From positions 1 through 10,725 of the forward strand of contig JAJYIN010000053.1 of the NCBI GenBank assembly GCA_021790075.1: a DNA stretch of 10,725 bases, read 5' to 3'. Positions within the stretch are counted from its first letter, which is position 1, and each line of letters starts with the position of its first letter. The DNA is from Actinomycetes bacterium. GTDB taxonomy: Bacteria > Actinomycetota > Thermoleophilia > BMS3ABIN01. This document shows positions 4,100 through 10,725 of this stretch, piece after piece. Below the pieces are notes generated by a model. The model was not told the DNA's origin. It saw only the letters and a program-made list of their open reading frames with translations, and made no database searches. Position numbers and translations under genes: made by a program.

Positions 4100-6469
4100 C
4101 TACCTCTGCGTTGACACCAGCACCTGCCCTTCCGCCAGCGACACCCTGACGGTGCCGGCGTTCCTGGTCTGGAAGATGCTGGCGCCGGATTTCCTCAGTT
4201 TGTCCAGGGTGCTCTGGGCCGGGTGGCCGTACTGGTTCACCTGCGCCACCGAGATCACCGCCACCTGCGGATTCAGCTTCCGCAGCGCCTGTTCCAGCTC
4301 GTCATCCCGGCTGCCGTGATGCGAGACTTTCAGCACCTGGACCGGAGGCGGGTCGAGAGAGGCCAGGACCTCCCCTTCCGCATCCCCGGGACAAAGTATA
4401 TCAAGCCCGTGGTAGCTGACCAGCATCACCAGCGAGCCGGTGTTGGCATCGTCTCCGGAAGGCTGCCGGGCAGGGCTCAAAACTTTCAGGCTGAGGTCCC
4501 CGTAGGCGAGCGCGTCGCCCTGCCGCAAGCGGGAATACGGAATGCCCTTCTCTCCGATCCTCCCCAGAAAATCGCGGTACTCCGGGCTTGCCGTCTGTGG
4601 CCCGGCGTCATATACCTGGCCAACCGGATATGAATCCAGCACCGGGATGAGGCCGTCCAGATGGTCGGCATGGGGATGGCTGAGGAAGACGGCGTCGATG
4701 CGGCTGACGCCGCTTTCCTTAAGCCGGTCCAGGACGATGGAGCCGGGACCGCCATCAATGAGCAGCGTTGCTCCCCCAGGCACCTGCACCAGGATGGCGT
4801 CGCCCTGACCGACATCGAGGAAGGAAACCGTATAATCCGCAGGAGGCCTGCTGCCACCACCTCCCATATAAGCGAGGCCGGCAACGGCGGCCGCCAGCAG
4901 AAGCAGCCCGGGAAGCAGCCAGCGCCGGCGCCGCAGCCACATGCCCGCCGCCCTCAATCCCGCCGTCCGGGCGGCCGCCACCATGCCCGCCAGCACAGCG
5001 TAAAAAAGAGCGATTGCCGCCACCGAGGGAGGGTTGCCGTTGTAAACAGCGCCGGGCTGACGGGCGAAGAAACGGGCGGCTGTTATCAGGTAACCGGTAC
5101 AGGCCGCTCCCACTGTATTCAGCATCCAGGACAGCTCGCGTGAGACAGGCGCCGCCAGCACCGACAGCGCGCCCAGCAGCATCACCGGGCCGGCCACCGG
5201 TTCCGCCGCCAGGTTGGCCGGCACCGTCACCAGCGATACGGCATGAAAATGGATCAGCATGATCGGCGCCGTCACCAGTCCCACCCCGGTGGAGATGGCC
5301 AGCCCTTCCCGCAGAGTCCGCGGCAGGAACCCCAGCGGCGCCGAGATGGCCGGGGCCACCAGGAAAATCGCCAGCACCGCCGCGAACGAGAGCTGGAAGC
5401 CGGGATCCATGAGGCTGTAGGGATTGAGCGAAAGGATGATCGCGGCCGCCAGAGCCAGAAAGTAATAGCGGTTCGTCTGGCGCGCCAGTACAAAAGCCAG
5501 CAGGCCCAGCTCGCCCACGATGCCGGCGCGCACGATGGAGGGCCCGGCGCCCGTGAGGGGAACATAGATGCCGACGGCCAGCATGGCGATGAGCGCCGCC
5601 GGCAGGCGGGGCACCATCAGGGCCCGGCAGATGAGCATGACGATGAAGCCCAGCAGCACCACATTCTGGCCCGAGACCGCCATCAGATGCAGGAGCCCCG
5701 CATCGCGGAAGTCAGAGATGACCTCATCGGGGACATCATTGGTGTCGCCCATCACCATTCCCTTGAGGACGCCCGTGGCGGCGCCCCAGCCGCCGATGGC
5801 CAGGCTCTCCCGGGCATGACGGCGGACCGCGTCGACCAGCCCGGCCGGACCGGTGCGGGGCGGCAACTGCTCCAGGGAGCCGGTCGAGGCCGACAGCACC
5901 ATATTGATGCCCCGGCGGCGCAGGTAAATGCCGTAATCGAAGTCGGCGCCGCCGTTGGAAGGCGGCTGCTCGAGGATGCCCCCAACCCTCACCCTCATGC
6001 CCTCTCCCAACCCGTCCACCCCGCCGGGACACTGGTCAGAACAGTAGAACCGCACCAGCAGGTCCTCATCCGCCTCAAACGAAACCGAGCCCCGCCGTAC
6101 GGATTCCGCATGCGCCACGAAACTAATCTGATTGCCGCCGGTCCTGGGAGGCGAGGCGACCGTTGCCGCGACCACCGCCCATTTGCCCTCAAAGCCGGAC
6201 AGCATGCTGGTTTCCAGCATCTGGAGCCGGACGGAGCCCAGCATGAGGCCGAGGCAGGCAAAGGCGATTGCGAGACGTGCCGGGCAAGGAAACGATATGA
6301 ACCCCCAAATAATTAAAAGAGCCGCCAGAGCCCCCGCAGTCGCGGATACGGCCACTCCGTGCACGATCAGGCTGAGAGCAACGCCAGAAATATATGCTAT
6401 TAGCAGGTAAATCGGATGAAAGACGGCCTTTTGGCGGACCGCGGCGTGAACCATGTTTAAAAAAGGCAT
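4100..6469 (-). CDS. comEC: ComEC/Rec2 DNA-uptake channel with C-terminal metallo-beta-lactamase domain
   Basis: ComEC forms the inner-membrane channel that takes up single-stranded DNA in natural transformation. At 789 residues it has the full three-part layout. N-terminal membrane helices and the DUF4131 OB-like domain (about 20-205) carry FDYGIYLRRRGI near 177-188 and a Cys pair at 143/147. The competence-domain channel (about 230-535) contains HLMAVSGQN (261-269) and LMDPGFQLSFAAVLAIF (353-369). The C-terminal hydrolase domain (about 545-789) has FLDVGQGDAILV, IDGG, the metal motif SHPHADH with His598, His600, Asp602 and His603, a GD at 695-696, and VSHHGS (715-720). The domain is thought to degrade the non-transported strand; its metal ligands look intact. 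The start at 6469 has no Shine-Dalgarno; ATG 6454 is an alternative with none either. comEA lies 341 bases upstream, an unusually wide gap for this pair. Confidence 0.95.
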   Translation of the reverse strand: MPFLNMVHAAVRQKAVFHPIYLLIAYISGVALSLIVHGVAVSATAGALAALLIIWGFISFPCPARLAIAFACLGLMLGSVRLQMLETSMLSGFEGKWAVVAATVASPPRTGGNQISFVAHAESVRRGSVSFEADEDLLVRFYCSDQCPGGVDGLGEGMRVRVGGILEQPPSNGGADFDYGIYLRRRGINMVLSASTGSLEQLPPRTGPAGLVDAVRRHARESLAIGGWGAATGVLKGMVMGDTNDVPDEVISDFRDAGLLHLMAVSGQNVVLLGFIVMLICRALMVPRLPAALIAMLAVGIYVPLTGAGPSIVRAGIVGELGLLAFVLARQTNRYYFLALAAAIILSLNPYSLMDPGFQLSFAAVLAIFLVAPAISAPLGFLPRTLREGLAISTGVGLVTAPIMLIHFHAVSLVTVPANLAAEPVAGPVMLLGALSVLAAPVSRELSWMLNTVGAACTGYLITAARFFARQPGAVYNGNPPSVAAIALFYAVLAGMVAAARTAGLRAAGMWLRRRRWLLPGLLLLAAAVAGLAYMGGGGSRPPADYTVSFLDVGQGDAILVQVPGGATLLIDGGPGSIVLDRLKESGVSRIDAVFLSHPHADHLDGLIPVLDSYPVGQVYDAGPQTASPEYRDFLGRIGEKGIPYSRLRQGDALAYGDLSLKVLSPARQPSGDDANTGSLVMLVSYHGLDILCPGDAEGEVLASLDPPPVQVLKVSHHGSRDDELEQALRKLNPQVAVISVAQVNQYGHPAQSTLDKLRKSGASIFQTRNAGTVRVSLAEGQVLVSTQR

Positions 6470-6495
6470 CGCCGGAAAAAATGAGAATGAGCAAA

Positions 6496-6531
6496 ATTAT
6501 TAAGTAGCAAAAGTGGCAAAAAAGTAGTCAA
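6496..6531 (-). promoter_or_regulatory. AT-rich promoter-like region of comEC
   Basis: On the minus strand TTGACT (6531-6526, five of six matches to the -35 consensus) precedes TACTTAATAAT (6506-6496). TACTTA at 19-base spacing is the closest -10 candidate, so the pair is imperfect. The 70 bases before comEC are strikingly AT-rich against a GC-rich genome. They also hold three near-repeats of (C/G)(T/C)ACTT at roughly 10-11 base spacing, which could be a binding site or chance. The comEC leader would be about 20-30 bases. Confidence 0.4.
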
Positions 6532-6561
6532 TTGTGATAAAAATAAAGTGGGTGTCGAACC

Positions 6562-6657
6562 ATCCCGGTTTCACCCGTCCGGGATTCCGTCGACATTTGC
6601 CGTCATGGCTTTCAGAAAAAGGAGTTTCATGCTGGCTCCTTTGCCGGAAAAAGCCAG
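6562..6657 (-). promoter_or_regulatory. possible attenuation leader upstream of comEC
   Basis: Three pairings lie around a 19-codon ORF. Pairing 1: AAAGGAG (6642-6636, the ORF's Shine-Dalgarno) with CTCCTTT (6624-6618), seven perfect pairs with the ATG inside the 11-base loop. Pairing 2: CTGGCTTTTT (6657-6648) with AAGGAGCCAG (6641-6632), ten pairs with two G-U, also covering the Shine-Dalgarno; it excludes pairing 1. Pairing 3: ATCCCGG (6585-6579) with CCGGGAT (6568-6562), seven perfect pairs, with the ORF stop in its loop. Ribosome position on the ORF would thus choose among structures. Transcripts from the promoter-like region at 6531-6496 would not include this leader. Confidence 0.35.
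6571..6630 (-). CDS. possible 19-residue leader peptide upstream of comEC
   Basis: ATG at 6630-6628 starts an ORF of 19 codons (MKLLFLKAMTANVDGIPDG) ending in TGA 6573-6571. AAAGGAG sits five bases before the ATG and is one of the best Shine-Dalgarno sequences in the window. The peptide has a short hydrophobic start but no run of a single amino acid that would signal classical amino-acid attenuation. It resembles no protein I know. Evidence for expression is the ribosome site and its inclusion in mutually exclusive hairpins; a chance ORF remains quite possible. Confidence 0.3.
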   Translation of the reverse strand: MKLLFLKAMTANVDGIPDG

Positions 6658-6695
6658 ACAGCGCGGCAGTGACGGTCGACACTTTCTACCAACCG

Positions 6696-6720
6696 GCGGC
6701 GCTGCCGGAGGCAGCGCCGC
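6696..6720. other. perfect 11-bp GC-rich hairpin between comEA and comEC
   Basis: GCGGCGCTGCC (6696-6706) and GGCAGCGCCGC (6710-6720) are perfect reverse complements around a three-base loop, 90 bases past the comEA stop. On the minus strand it is followed by CGGTTGGTAG, so there is no T-tract. It may slow polymerase, protect the comEA mRNA 3' end or contribute to Rho-dependent ending. Confidence 0.6.
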
Positions 6721-6810
6721 AGGTTATTATTCTCCCGGCCCGCATTAAGTCTCCACTCGTGCCTTCTTGCAATCTCCCCGCTATTTCCACTGGTCCCAGA
6801 TCCATTCCCT

Positions 6811-7398
6811 CTAAATCACTACCTGTCCCTTGATCTGCTCGAACTTGGCCGGACCGATGCCAGGGACCTCCAGCAGCTCGTCGATGCTCTTGAAACCGCC
6901 ATGCTCCTCCCGGTACTGGATTATCTTCTGCGCGGTCTTGGGACCGACGCCGTCAAGGGCGTTCAGTTGCTCCTCCGTGGCCGAGTTCAGGTTTACCGGC
7001 TGGGCGGGTTGTGCGCCTGAAGACCCGGCCGCAGGCGCAGCGCCGGACGGCGCGGGAGCGCCCGCTTCCGGCACCACCAGCTGCTGGCCGTCGGCCACCT
7101 TGGCCGCCAGGTTGATTTTGGTCAGATCTGCGGTACCAGTGGGCCCCCCGGCCAGCGCCAGGGCATCGGCCACGCGGCTGCCGGCGCCGATCTCGTAGAG
7201 CCCGGGATGGGCAACGGCGCCGACGATATGGATCTTGATGGGGGCAGGTTTTTCGTCCTTGAGGCCGACGGTGACGGCGGCCGGCGCCGGGGCCGGCGCT
7301 GCTGAGAGATGTCCGCGCAGATAATTGGCCCCGAGCAGGAGAACAACGAGGCCCACCGCAGACCAGGCGATCAGCTGCTGGCGCGACAGGCCAAACAT
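6811..7398 (-). CDS. comEA: ComEA, membrane-anchored DNA receptor for transformation
   Basis: ComEA binds incoming double-stranded DNA outside the membrane and passes it to ComEC. The 195-residue protein starts at ATG 7398, with AGGA eight bases upstream; a GTG at 7443 would add 15 residues but lacks a ribosome site. Order of parts: a membrane helix (about 8-26, LIAWSAVGLVVLLLGANYL); an Ala/Pro linker; an SLBB domain (IHIVGAVAHPGLYEIGAGSR to DGQQLVVP); a second Ala/Pro/Gly-rich linker; and a C-terminal helix-hairpin-helix pair with LNSATEEQLNALDGVGPKTA and LLEVPGIGPAKFEQIK. The SLBB plus tandem HhH layout is the standard gram-positive-type ComEA. It has its own promoter-like sequence in the 248-base gap after leuS, so it need not depend on leuS transcription. 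Confidence 0.95.
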   Translation of the reverse strand: MFGLSRQQLIAWSAVGLVVLLLGANYLRGHLSAAPAPAPAAVTVGLKDEKPAPIKIHIVGAVAHPGLYEIGAGSRVADALALAGGPTGTADLTKINLAAKVADGQQLVVPEAGAPAPSGAAPAAGSSGAQPAQPVNLNSATEEQLNALDGVGPKTAQKIIQYREEHGGFKSIDELLEVPGIGPAKFEQIKGQVVI

Positions 7399-7541
7399 GA
7401 GGAAAATCCTGTTCCGTTCATCCGCTTCCGCTCCACTTTCCACTGCGGGAATCCGCTCTGGATCCCTTCCGCTTCAACTTCCACAGGCTCACAACACGGC
7501 AGGCCCATTTTTCATCTGGCCGCCGCTTCACAAGTGGAGGG

Positions 7542-7570
7542 AATATATATCCGGATGATCCGGTTTTCAA
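7542..7570 (-). promoter_or_regulatory. comEA promoter with a palindrome in the spacer
   Basis: On the minus strand TTGAAA (7570-7565) and TATATT (7547-7542) are separated by exactly 17 bases, each five of six matches to the sigma-70 consensus. The spacer contains the perfect palindrome CCGGATCATCCGG (7551-7563), a good candidate operator. The start site would be near 7535, leaving an untranslated leader of about 135 bases before the comEA ATG. Confidence 0.6.
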
Positions 7571-7585
7571 GTTGGATTTTTACCG

Positions 7586-7646
7586 AGAGCCGGGCCGGCT
7601 CTGCAGACCGGCGGTCATCCGTGCGGTAACCGGCGAGTGCGGCCGG
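7586..7646 (-). other. three successive palindromes after leuS
   Basis: Directly after the leuS stop come CCGGC/GCCGG around seven bases (7646-7630), GACCG/CGGTC around one base (7616-7606) and AGAGCCGG/CCGGCTCT around one base (7602-7586). None is followed by a T-tract on the minus strand, so this is a structured 3' region or Rho-type end rather than a standard intrinsic terminator. Confidence 0.4.
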
Positions 7647-10145
7647 CTATTTTACTACCAGGTTCACCAGGCGCCCCGGGACGACGATCTCCTTGACCAC
7701 CTGCTTGCCTTCGGTATGACGCGCCGCCCGCTCGCTGGCGCGTGCGATCGTAAGCAGTTCGTCCCGGCCTGCTTCAGCCGGCACCTGGACGCGGTCGCGC
7801 ACCTTGCCGTTCACCTGGATCACCAGCTCATAAGTCTCGTGAGCGAGGAAGCGCTCGTCGGCAGCCGGCCAGGGTTCCAGCCACAGGCGCTCGTGTCCCA
7901 GCTTCTCCCAGAGCTCGGCGCAGATGTGAGGCGAGAAGGGGTCCAGCAGCTTCACGAGCGTCTCGGCCATGAAGCGAAGAACACCTCTCCCCTCTTCGCT
8001 TTCCAGCAGGCCGTCCTTAGCCAGATAAGCGTCATTGACCAGCTCCATGACCGCGCTAATGGCGGTGTTGAAGCGGTAGCGCTCGGATATATCCGTGGTC
8101 ACCTTGCGGATCGTCTGATGCGTCTTGCGCAGCAGGATAGCGGCAGCGCCGCCGGTGACCGCAAAATCGCCGCTTCCCACCGGCTTCGTCTTCTCGATGA
8201 TCTCGCCCACCAGCCGCCAGACGCGCCCCAGGAAGCGGAAGGAACCCTCAATCCCCTGGTCCTGCCACTCGACGTCCAGTTCCGGCGGCCCCATGAAAAG
8301 GATATACAACCTCAGGGTGTCGGCGCCATATTTCTCCACGTGCTCGTCGGGGTTGACCACATTCCCCTTGGATTTGCTCATCTTGGCGCCCTTGTAGTAG
8401 ATCATCCCCTGCGTGAACAGGTTGGTGAAGGGCTCCCGGAAGCCGACCAGGCCCAGGTCGTAGAGCACCTTGGTAAAGAAGCGGGCATACATCAGGTGCA
8501 GGATGGCGTGCTCGACTCCGCCGATGTACTGATCCACCGGCATCCAGTAATCGACGATGTCCGGTTCAAAGGGAGCCCGGCCGTTATGGGGATCGGTGTA
8601 GCGCAGGAAATACCATGACGAATCGACAAAGGTGTCCATGGTGTCGGTCTCGCGCCGGGCCGGGCCGCCGCAGGCAGGACAGGCTGTTTTGACAAATTCC
8701 TCATTGGTGGCAATGGGCGACTGCCCCCTGGGGGCGTAATCCTCTACCTCGGGCAGCAGCACCGGCAGATCCGACTCCGGCACCGGCACCGTACCGCATT
8801 TGTCGCAGTAGATAATGGGAATAGGCGCGCCCCAGTAACGCTGCCGGCTCACCAGCCAGTCGCGCAGGCGGTAACTGACGGCGGCCCGCCCCAGGTGCTC
8901 CGTGCCCAGCCACTCGGTGATGACGCGGCCGGCCTCACGGTTGGGCATGCCGTCGAAACGTCCGGAGTTGACCAGCTCGCCGTCCTCTTCAAGAGCAGCC
9001 TCAAGGACAGGGCCGTCCCCGGGACCGGCGCCCCCTCCGGAAACGACCACGCGCACGTCGAGCCCGAACTTGCGGGCAAACTCGAAGTCGCGCTGGTCGT
9101 GGGCGGGCACGGCCATGATGGCGCCGGTGCCATATTCCATCAGCACGTAATCGCTGACATAGATGGGAATCTGCTCGCCGTTCACCGGGTTGACGGCGTA
9201 GCGCCCCGTGAACTCGCCGGTCTTCTCCCGCTCCGCCAGGGCGCGGTCCACCAGCGGCTTCAGCCGCGCCGAGGTCACGTAATCGCGGACGGGATTCTCG
9301 AACTCGGTGCCGTCCACCAGCCGCTCCACCAGCTCGTGCTCCGGAGCCAGCAGGAAGAAGGTGGCGCCGAAAAGGGTGTCCGGCCGCGTGGTGAATACGG
9401 GGATGTCGATGTCCAGTTCCGCCACCCGGAAGACGACCTCGGCCCCCTCGCTCCTGCCGATCCAGTTGCGCTGCATGGTGATAACCCGCTCCGGCCATGA
9501 CTCCAGCTCGCTGAAGTCCTCCAGCAACTGCTCGGCGTATTCGGTGATGCGGAAGAACCACTGGGCCAGGCTGCGGGTCGCCACCAGGGTCCCGCAGCGC
9601 TCGCAGGCGCCCTGGACCACCTGCTCGTTGGCCAGTACGGTGGCGCAGGAAGGGCACCAGTTGACGTCGGCCTCCTTGCGGTAGGCCAGACCCCTCTCAA
9701 AGAACTTGAGGAAGAAATACTGGGTCCATTTGTAATACTCCGGATCGCAGGTGGCCAGCTCGCGGCTCCAGTCGATCGATACCCCCAGCCGGTGCAGCTG
9801 CTGCTCGATATTGCCGGTATTGATCTTGGTGAGCTCCGCCGGGTGCAGCCCCGTCTTGATGGCGGCGTTCTCGGCTGGCAGGCCGAAAGCGTCGTAACCC
9901 ATGGGGTGAAAGACGGTGAAGCCATTGCGCATGCGGAACCGGGCGATGACGTCACCCATGGTGTAATTCTTCACGTGGCCCATGTGAAGGGTGCCGGAGG
10001 GATAGGGAAGCATCTCCAGCACGTAGCTCTTGCGGGAACGGTCGGCCGCGGCCGGATCGTCAGGGTTGGGCGCCTCGAACGTGCGCTCCTGCTTCCAGAC
10101 CTGCTGCCATTTGGCCTCTATCTCTGCGGGATTGTATCTGTCCAT
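7647..10145 (-). CDS. leuS: leucyl-tRNA synthetase, bacterial type
   Basis: LeuS charges tRNA-Leu with leucine in an ATP-dependent reaction and proofreads it. The 832-residue protein is within the bacterial range. The class I HIGH motif appears as HMGH (54-57) and the KMSKS loop as KMSKS (588-592). Cysteine pairs C164/C167 with C181/C184, and C447/C450 with C489/C492, are consistent with zinc-binding ribbons. The editing domain (about 225-425) holds TTRPDTLFGATF (252-263) and AVPAHDQRD (345-353), so editing looks intact. The C-terminus has the anticodon-binding helices and the final small domain (YELVIQVNGKVRDRVQVP). The ATG at 10145 has no Shine-Dalgarno, but a perfect extended -10 box ends 11 bases before it, so the mRNA should have only a few untranslated bases. 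comEA follows after 248 bases. Confidence 0.98.
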   Translation of the reverse strand: MDRYNPAEIEAKWQQVWKQERTFEAPNPDDPAAADRSRKSYVLEMLPYPSGTLHMGHVKNYTMGDVIARFRMRNGFTVFHPMGYDAFGLPAENAAIKTGLHPAELTKINTGNIEQQLHRLGVSIDWSRELATCDPEYYKWTQYFFLKFFERGLAYRKEADVNWCPSCATVLANEQVVQGACERCGTLVATRSLAQWFFRITEYAEQLLEDFSELESWPERVITMQRNWIGRSEGAEVVFRVAELDIDIPVFTTRPDTLFGATFFLLAPEHELVERLVDGTEFENPVRDYVTSARLKPLVDRALAEREKTGEFTGRYAVNPVNGEQIPIYVSDYVLMEYGTGAIMAVPAHDQRDFEFARKFGLDVRVVVSGGGAGPGDGPVLEAALEEDGELVNSGRFDGMPNREAGRVITEWLGTEHLGRAAVSYRLRDWLVSRQRYWGAPIPIIYCDKCGTVPVPESDLPVLLPEVEDYAPRGQSPIATNEEFVKTACPACGGPARRETDTMDTFVDSSWYFLRYTDPHNGRAPFEPDIVDYWMPVDQYIGGVEHAILHLMYARFFTKVLYDLGLVGFREPFTNLFTQGMIYYKGAKMSKSKGNVVNPDEHVEKYGADTLRLYILFMGPPELDVEWQDQGIEGSFRFLGRVWRLVGEIIEKTKPVGSGDFAVTGGAAAILLRKTHQTIRKVTTDISERYRFNTAISAVMELVNDAYLAKDGLLESEEGRGVLRFMAETLVKLLDPFSPHICAELWEKLGHERLWLEPWPAADERFLAHETYELVIQVNGKVRDRVQVPAEAGRDELLTIARASERAARHTEGKQVVKEIVVPGRLVNLVVK

Positions 10146-10156
10146 GAGCCGGGGAC

Positions 10157-10165
10157 ATTATAACA
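10157..10165 (-). promoter_or_regulatory. extended -10 promoter of leuS
   Basis: TGTTATAAT on the minus strand is a perfect extended -10 element (TG-N-TATAAT). It ends 11 bases before the leuS ATG, so transcription should start about four or five bases before the codon, too close to hold a Shine-Dalgarno. No good -35 was found, which fits an extended -10 promoter. Confidence 0.6.
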
Positions 10166-10240
10166 GCAGAGTTGGTCACGCGGCAGCTGCCAGGCCGGAG
10201 CCGGAAGAAGCATTGACGCCAAAGAGATTTAGAAAGCAGA

Positions 10241-10264
10241 GGAGCCAGCCCGCAGGCCGGCTCC
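10241..10264 (-). terminator. terminator of the wall-hydrolase gene
   Basis: GGAGCCGGCC (10264-10255) pairs with GGCTGGCTCC (10250-10241) over ten bases with one G-U and a four-base loop. On the minus strand a pyrimidine-rich tail follows (TCTGCTTTCT). The T-tract is interrupted, so strength is uncertain, but the stem is strong. Confidence 0.5.
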
Positions 10265-10270
10265 CGTCTT

Positions 10271-10295
10271 TCCTGCCATCTGTATAGCGGCAGGA
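10271..10295 (-). other. second hairpin downstream of the wall-hydrolase gene
   Basis: TCCTGCC (10271-10277) and GGCAGGA (10289-10295) are perfect seven-base arms around 11 bases, 23 bases after the stop and just before the hairpin at 10241-10264. It has no T-tract of its own; the two stems may act together as a tandem terminator. Confidence 0.45.
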
Positions 10296-10318
10296 CCCCC
10301 TGACAGTTACGCCGGGCC

Positions 10319-10725
10319 TCAAGCGCAGGTCCATTCTCCCTTCCTTCCCTGAGACCACATCCAGGCGGCCGCCATGATCTGGGCATGGCCGTCGAATATG
10401 CTCTGGCCGCCGTAAGGCGTCCCGGCCCAGGTATTGGGGTTGAACTGGAAGAGGCCTTTGCACACACCGTTGTCCGCATAGGCATCGCCCCTGCTCTCAC
10501 AAATCATCACCCGGTAAAGCTCGGCCGGGTCCTGCCCGTATGTGGCCGCTGCTTCTTCCAGGTCCGGCCCCCAGACGCCAAAACGCGCGATGGCGTCCTG
10601 GCGCTGCCGCTCCTGCTCCTGCTGCTGCTGGATTTGCTGGACCTTGGCGTCGTACTGTGTCTTTGCCACTGCCAGCGCCTTTATCCTCGCTTCAGCCTTT
10701 ATCACCATCATCGACCTAGATCGGA
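10319..10725 (-). CDS. cell-wall hydrolase, C-terminal lysozyme-like domain (partial)
   Basis: The frame is open to the right edge. The ATG at 10711 is probably internal, because the first visible residues are already inside a coiled coil and no good ribosome site precedes it. From that Met: residues 5-42 are a charged, Gln-rich coiled coil (VQQIQQQQEQERQRQDAIAR). Residues 47-130 are a lysozyme/SLT-like domain, with MICESRGD around the expected catalytic Glu72, GLFQFNPNTWAGTPYGG (86-102) and AAAWMWSQGRKGEWTC (114-129). Cysteines 71, 84 and 129 could form a disulfide. Actinobacterial proteins with this end are secreted transglycosylases or Rpf-like enzymes that cut the glycan strand of peptidoglycan, with a signal peptide and coiled coil upstream; those parts lie outside the window. 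Exact family (SLT or Rpf) is not settled. Confidence 0.85.
   Translation of the reverse strand, partial: RSRSMMVIKAEARIKALAVAKTQYDAKVQQIQQQQEQERQRQDAIARFGVWGPDLEEAAATYGQDPAELYRVMICESRGDAYADNGVCKGLFQFNPNTWAGTPYGGQSIFDGHAQIMAAAWMWSQGRKGEWTCA

Noticed and set aside
5243..6316. long plus-strand ORF of 357 codons antisense to comEC
   Set aside because: It is His/Gln/Arg-rich and low in hydrophobic residues, typical of the antisense frame of a GC-rich membrane-protein gene; comEC explains the DNA fully.
6500..6682. minus-strand 60-codon ORF before comEC
   Set aside because: It begins with GTG without a ribosome site, and its frame differs from the better-supported 19-codon ORF within the same stretch.
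6534..6833. plus-strand ORF of 99 codons between comEA and comEC
   Set aside because: It has no Shine-Dalgarno, shows no protein-like composition or motif, and runs into the end of comEA antisense.
7586..7602. intrinsic terminator for leuS at the AGAGCCGG palindrome
   Set aside because: The minus-strand sequence after it is CGGTAAAAATCC, an A-run rather than a T-run.
7572..8618. plus-strand ORF of 348 codons antisense to leuS
   Set aside because: It mirrors the leuS codon pattern and has no ribosome site; LeuS motifs on the other strand are unambiguous.

Overview
The window is high-GC bacterial DNA that reads best as an actinobacterial chromosome, probably a lineage outside the well-studied Mycobacterium/Streptomyces group. 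The grounds are GC-rich third codon positions, the order leuS-comEA-comEC-holA, a lysozyme-like domain of the type common in actinobacterial wall hydrolases (GLFQF...TWAGTPYGG...AAAWMW), and two -10 boxes placed for leaderless or near-leaderless mRNAs. No tRNA, rRNA, insertion sequence, phage gene, CRISPR array or defence cassette was seen. This is a housekeeping plus DNA-uptake region, and the interesting material lies in the intergenic DNA.

Left part (1-2942). The first ~120 bases may be the 3' end of a + strand gene whose frame is broken by a perfect 22-bp tandem duplication. After a leader region with nested inverted repeats comes a + strand HEAT-repeat protein (319-1155) with six units at a 36-37 residue period. 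Convergent to it is a two-gene minus-strand operon: a membrane-anchored single-domain rhodanese followed by a glutaredoxin with a CRFC active site. The rhodanese start is preceded by a perfect 7-4-7 dyad overlapping a -10-like box. Divergent from the operon is a + strand polytopic membrane protein (2118-2942).

Middle and right part (2943-10145), all minus strand in transcription order: leuS, comEA, comEC, holA. These encode leucyl-tRNA synthetase, the DNA receptor and DNA channel of natural transformation, and the delta subunit of the replicative clamp loader. The spacers are wide (248, 341 and 81 bases), and comEA and comEC each appear to have their own promoter. The 341-base spacer before comEC holds an 11-bp GC-rich hairpin, a 19-codon ORF whose strong Shine-Dalgarno can be masked by either of two mutually exclusive hairpins, a further hairpin around that ORF's stop codon, and an AT-rich promoter-like stretch. 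This arrangement resembles an attenuation leader and is the best candidate here for an undescribed regulatory device.

Right edge (10146-10725). The C-terminal part of a lysozyme-like cell-wall hydrolase with a glutamine-rich coiled coil enters from the right on the minus strand and ends before two successive hairpins. A perfect extended -10 promoter for leuS follows.
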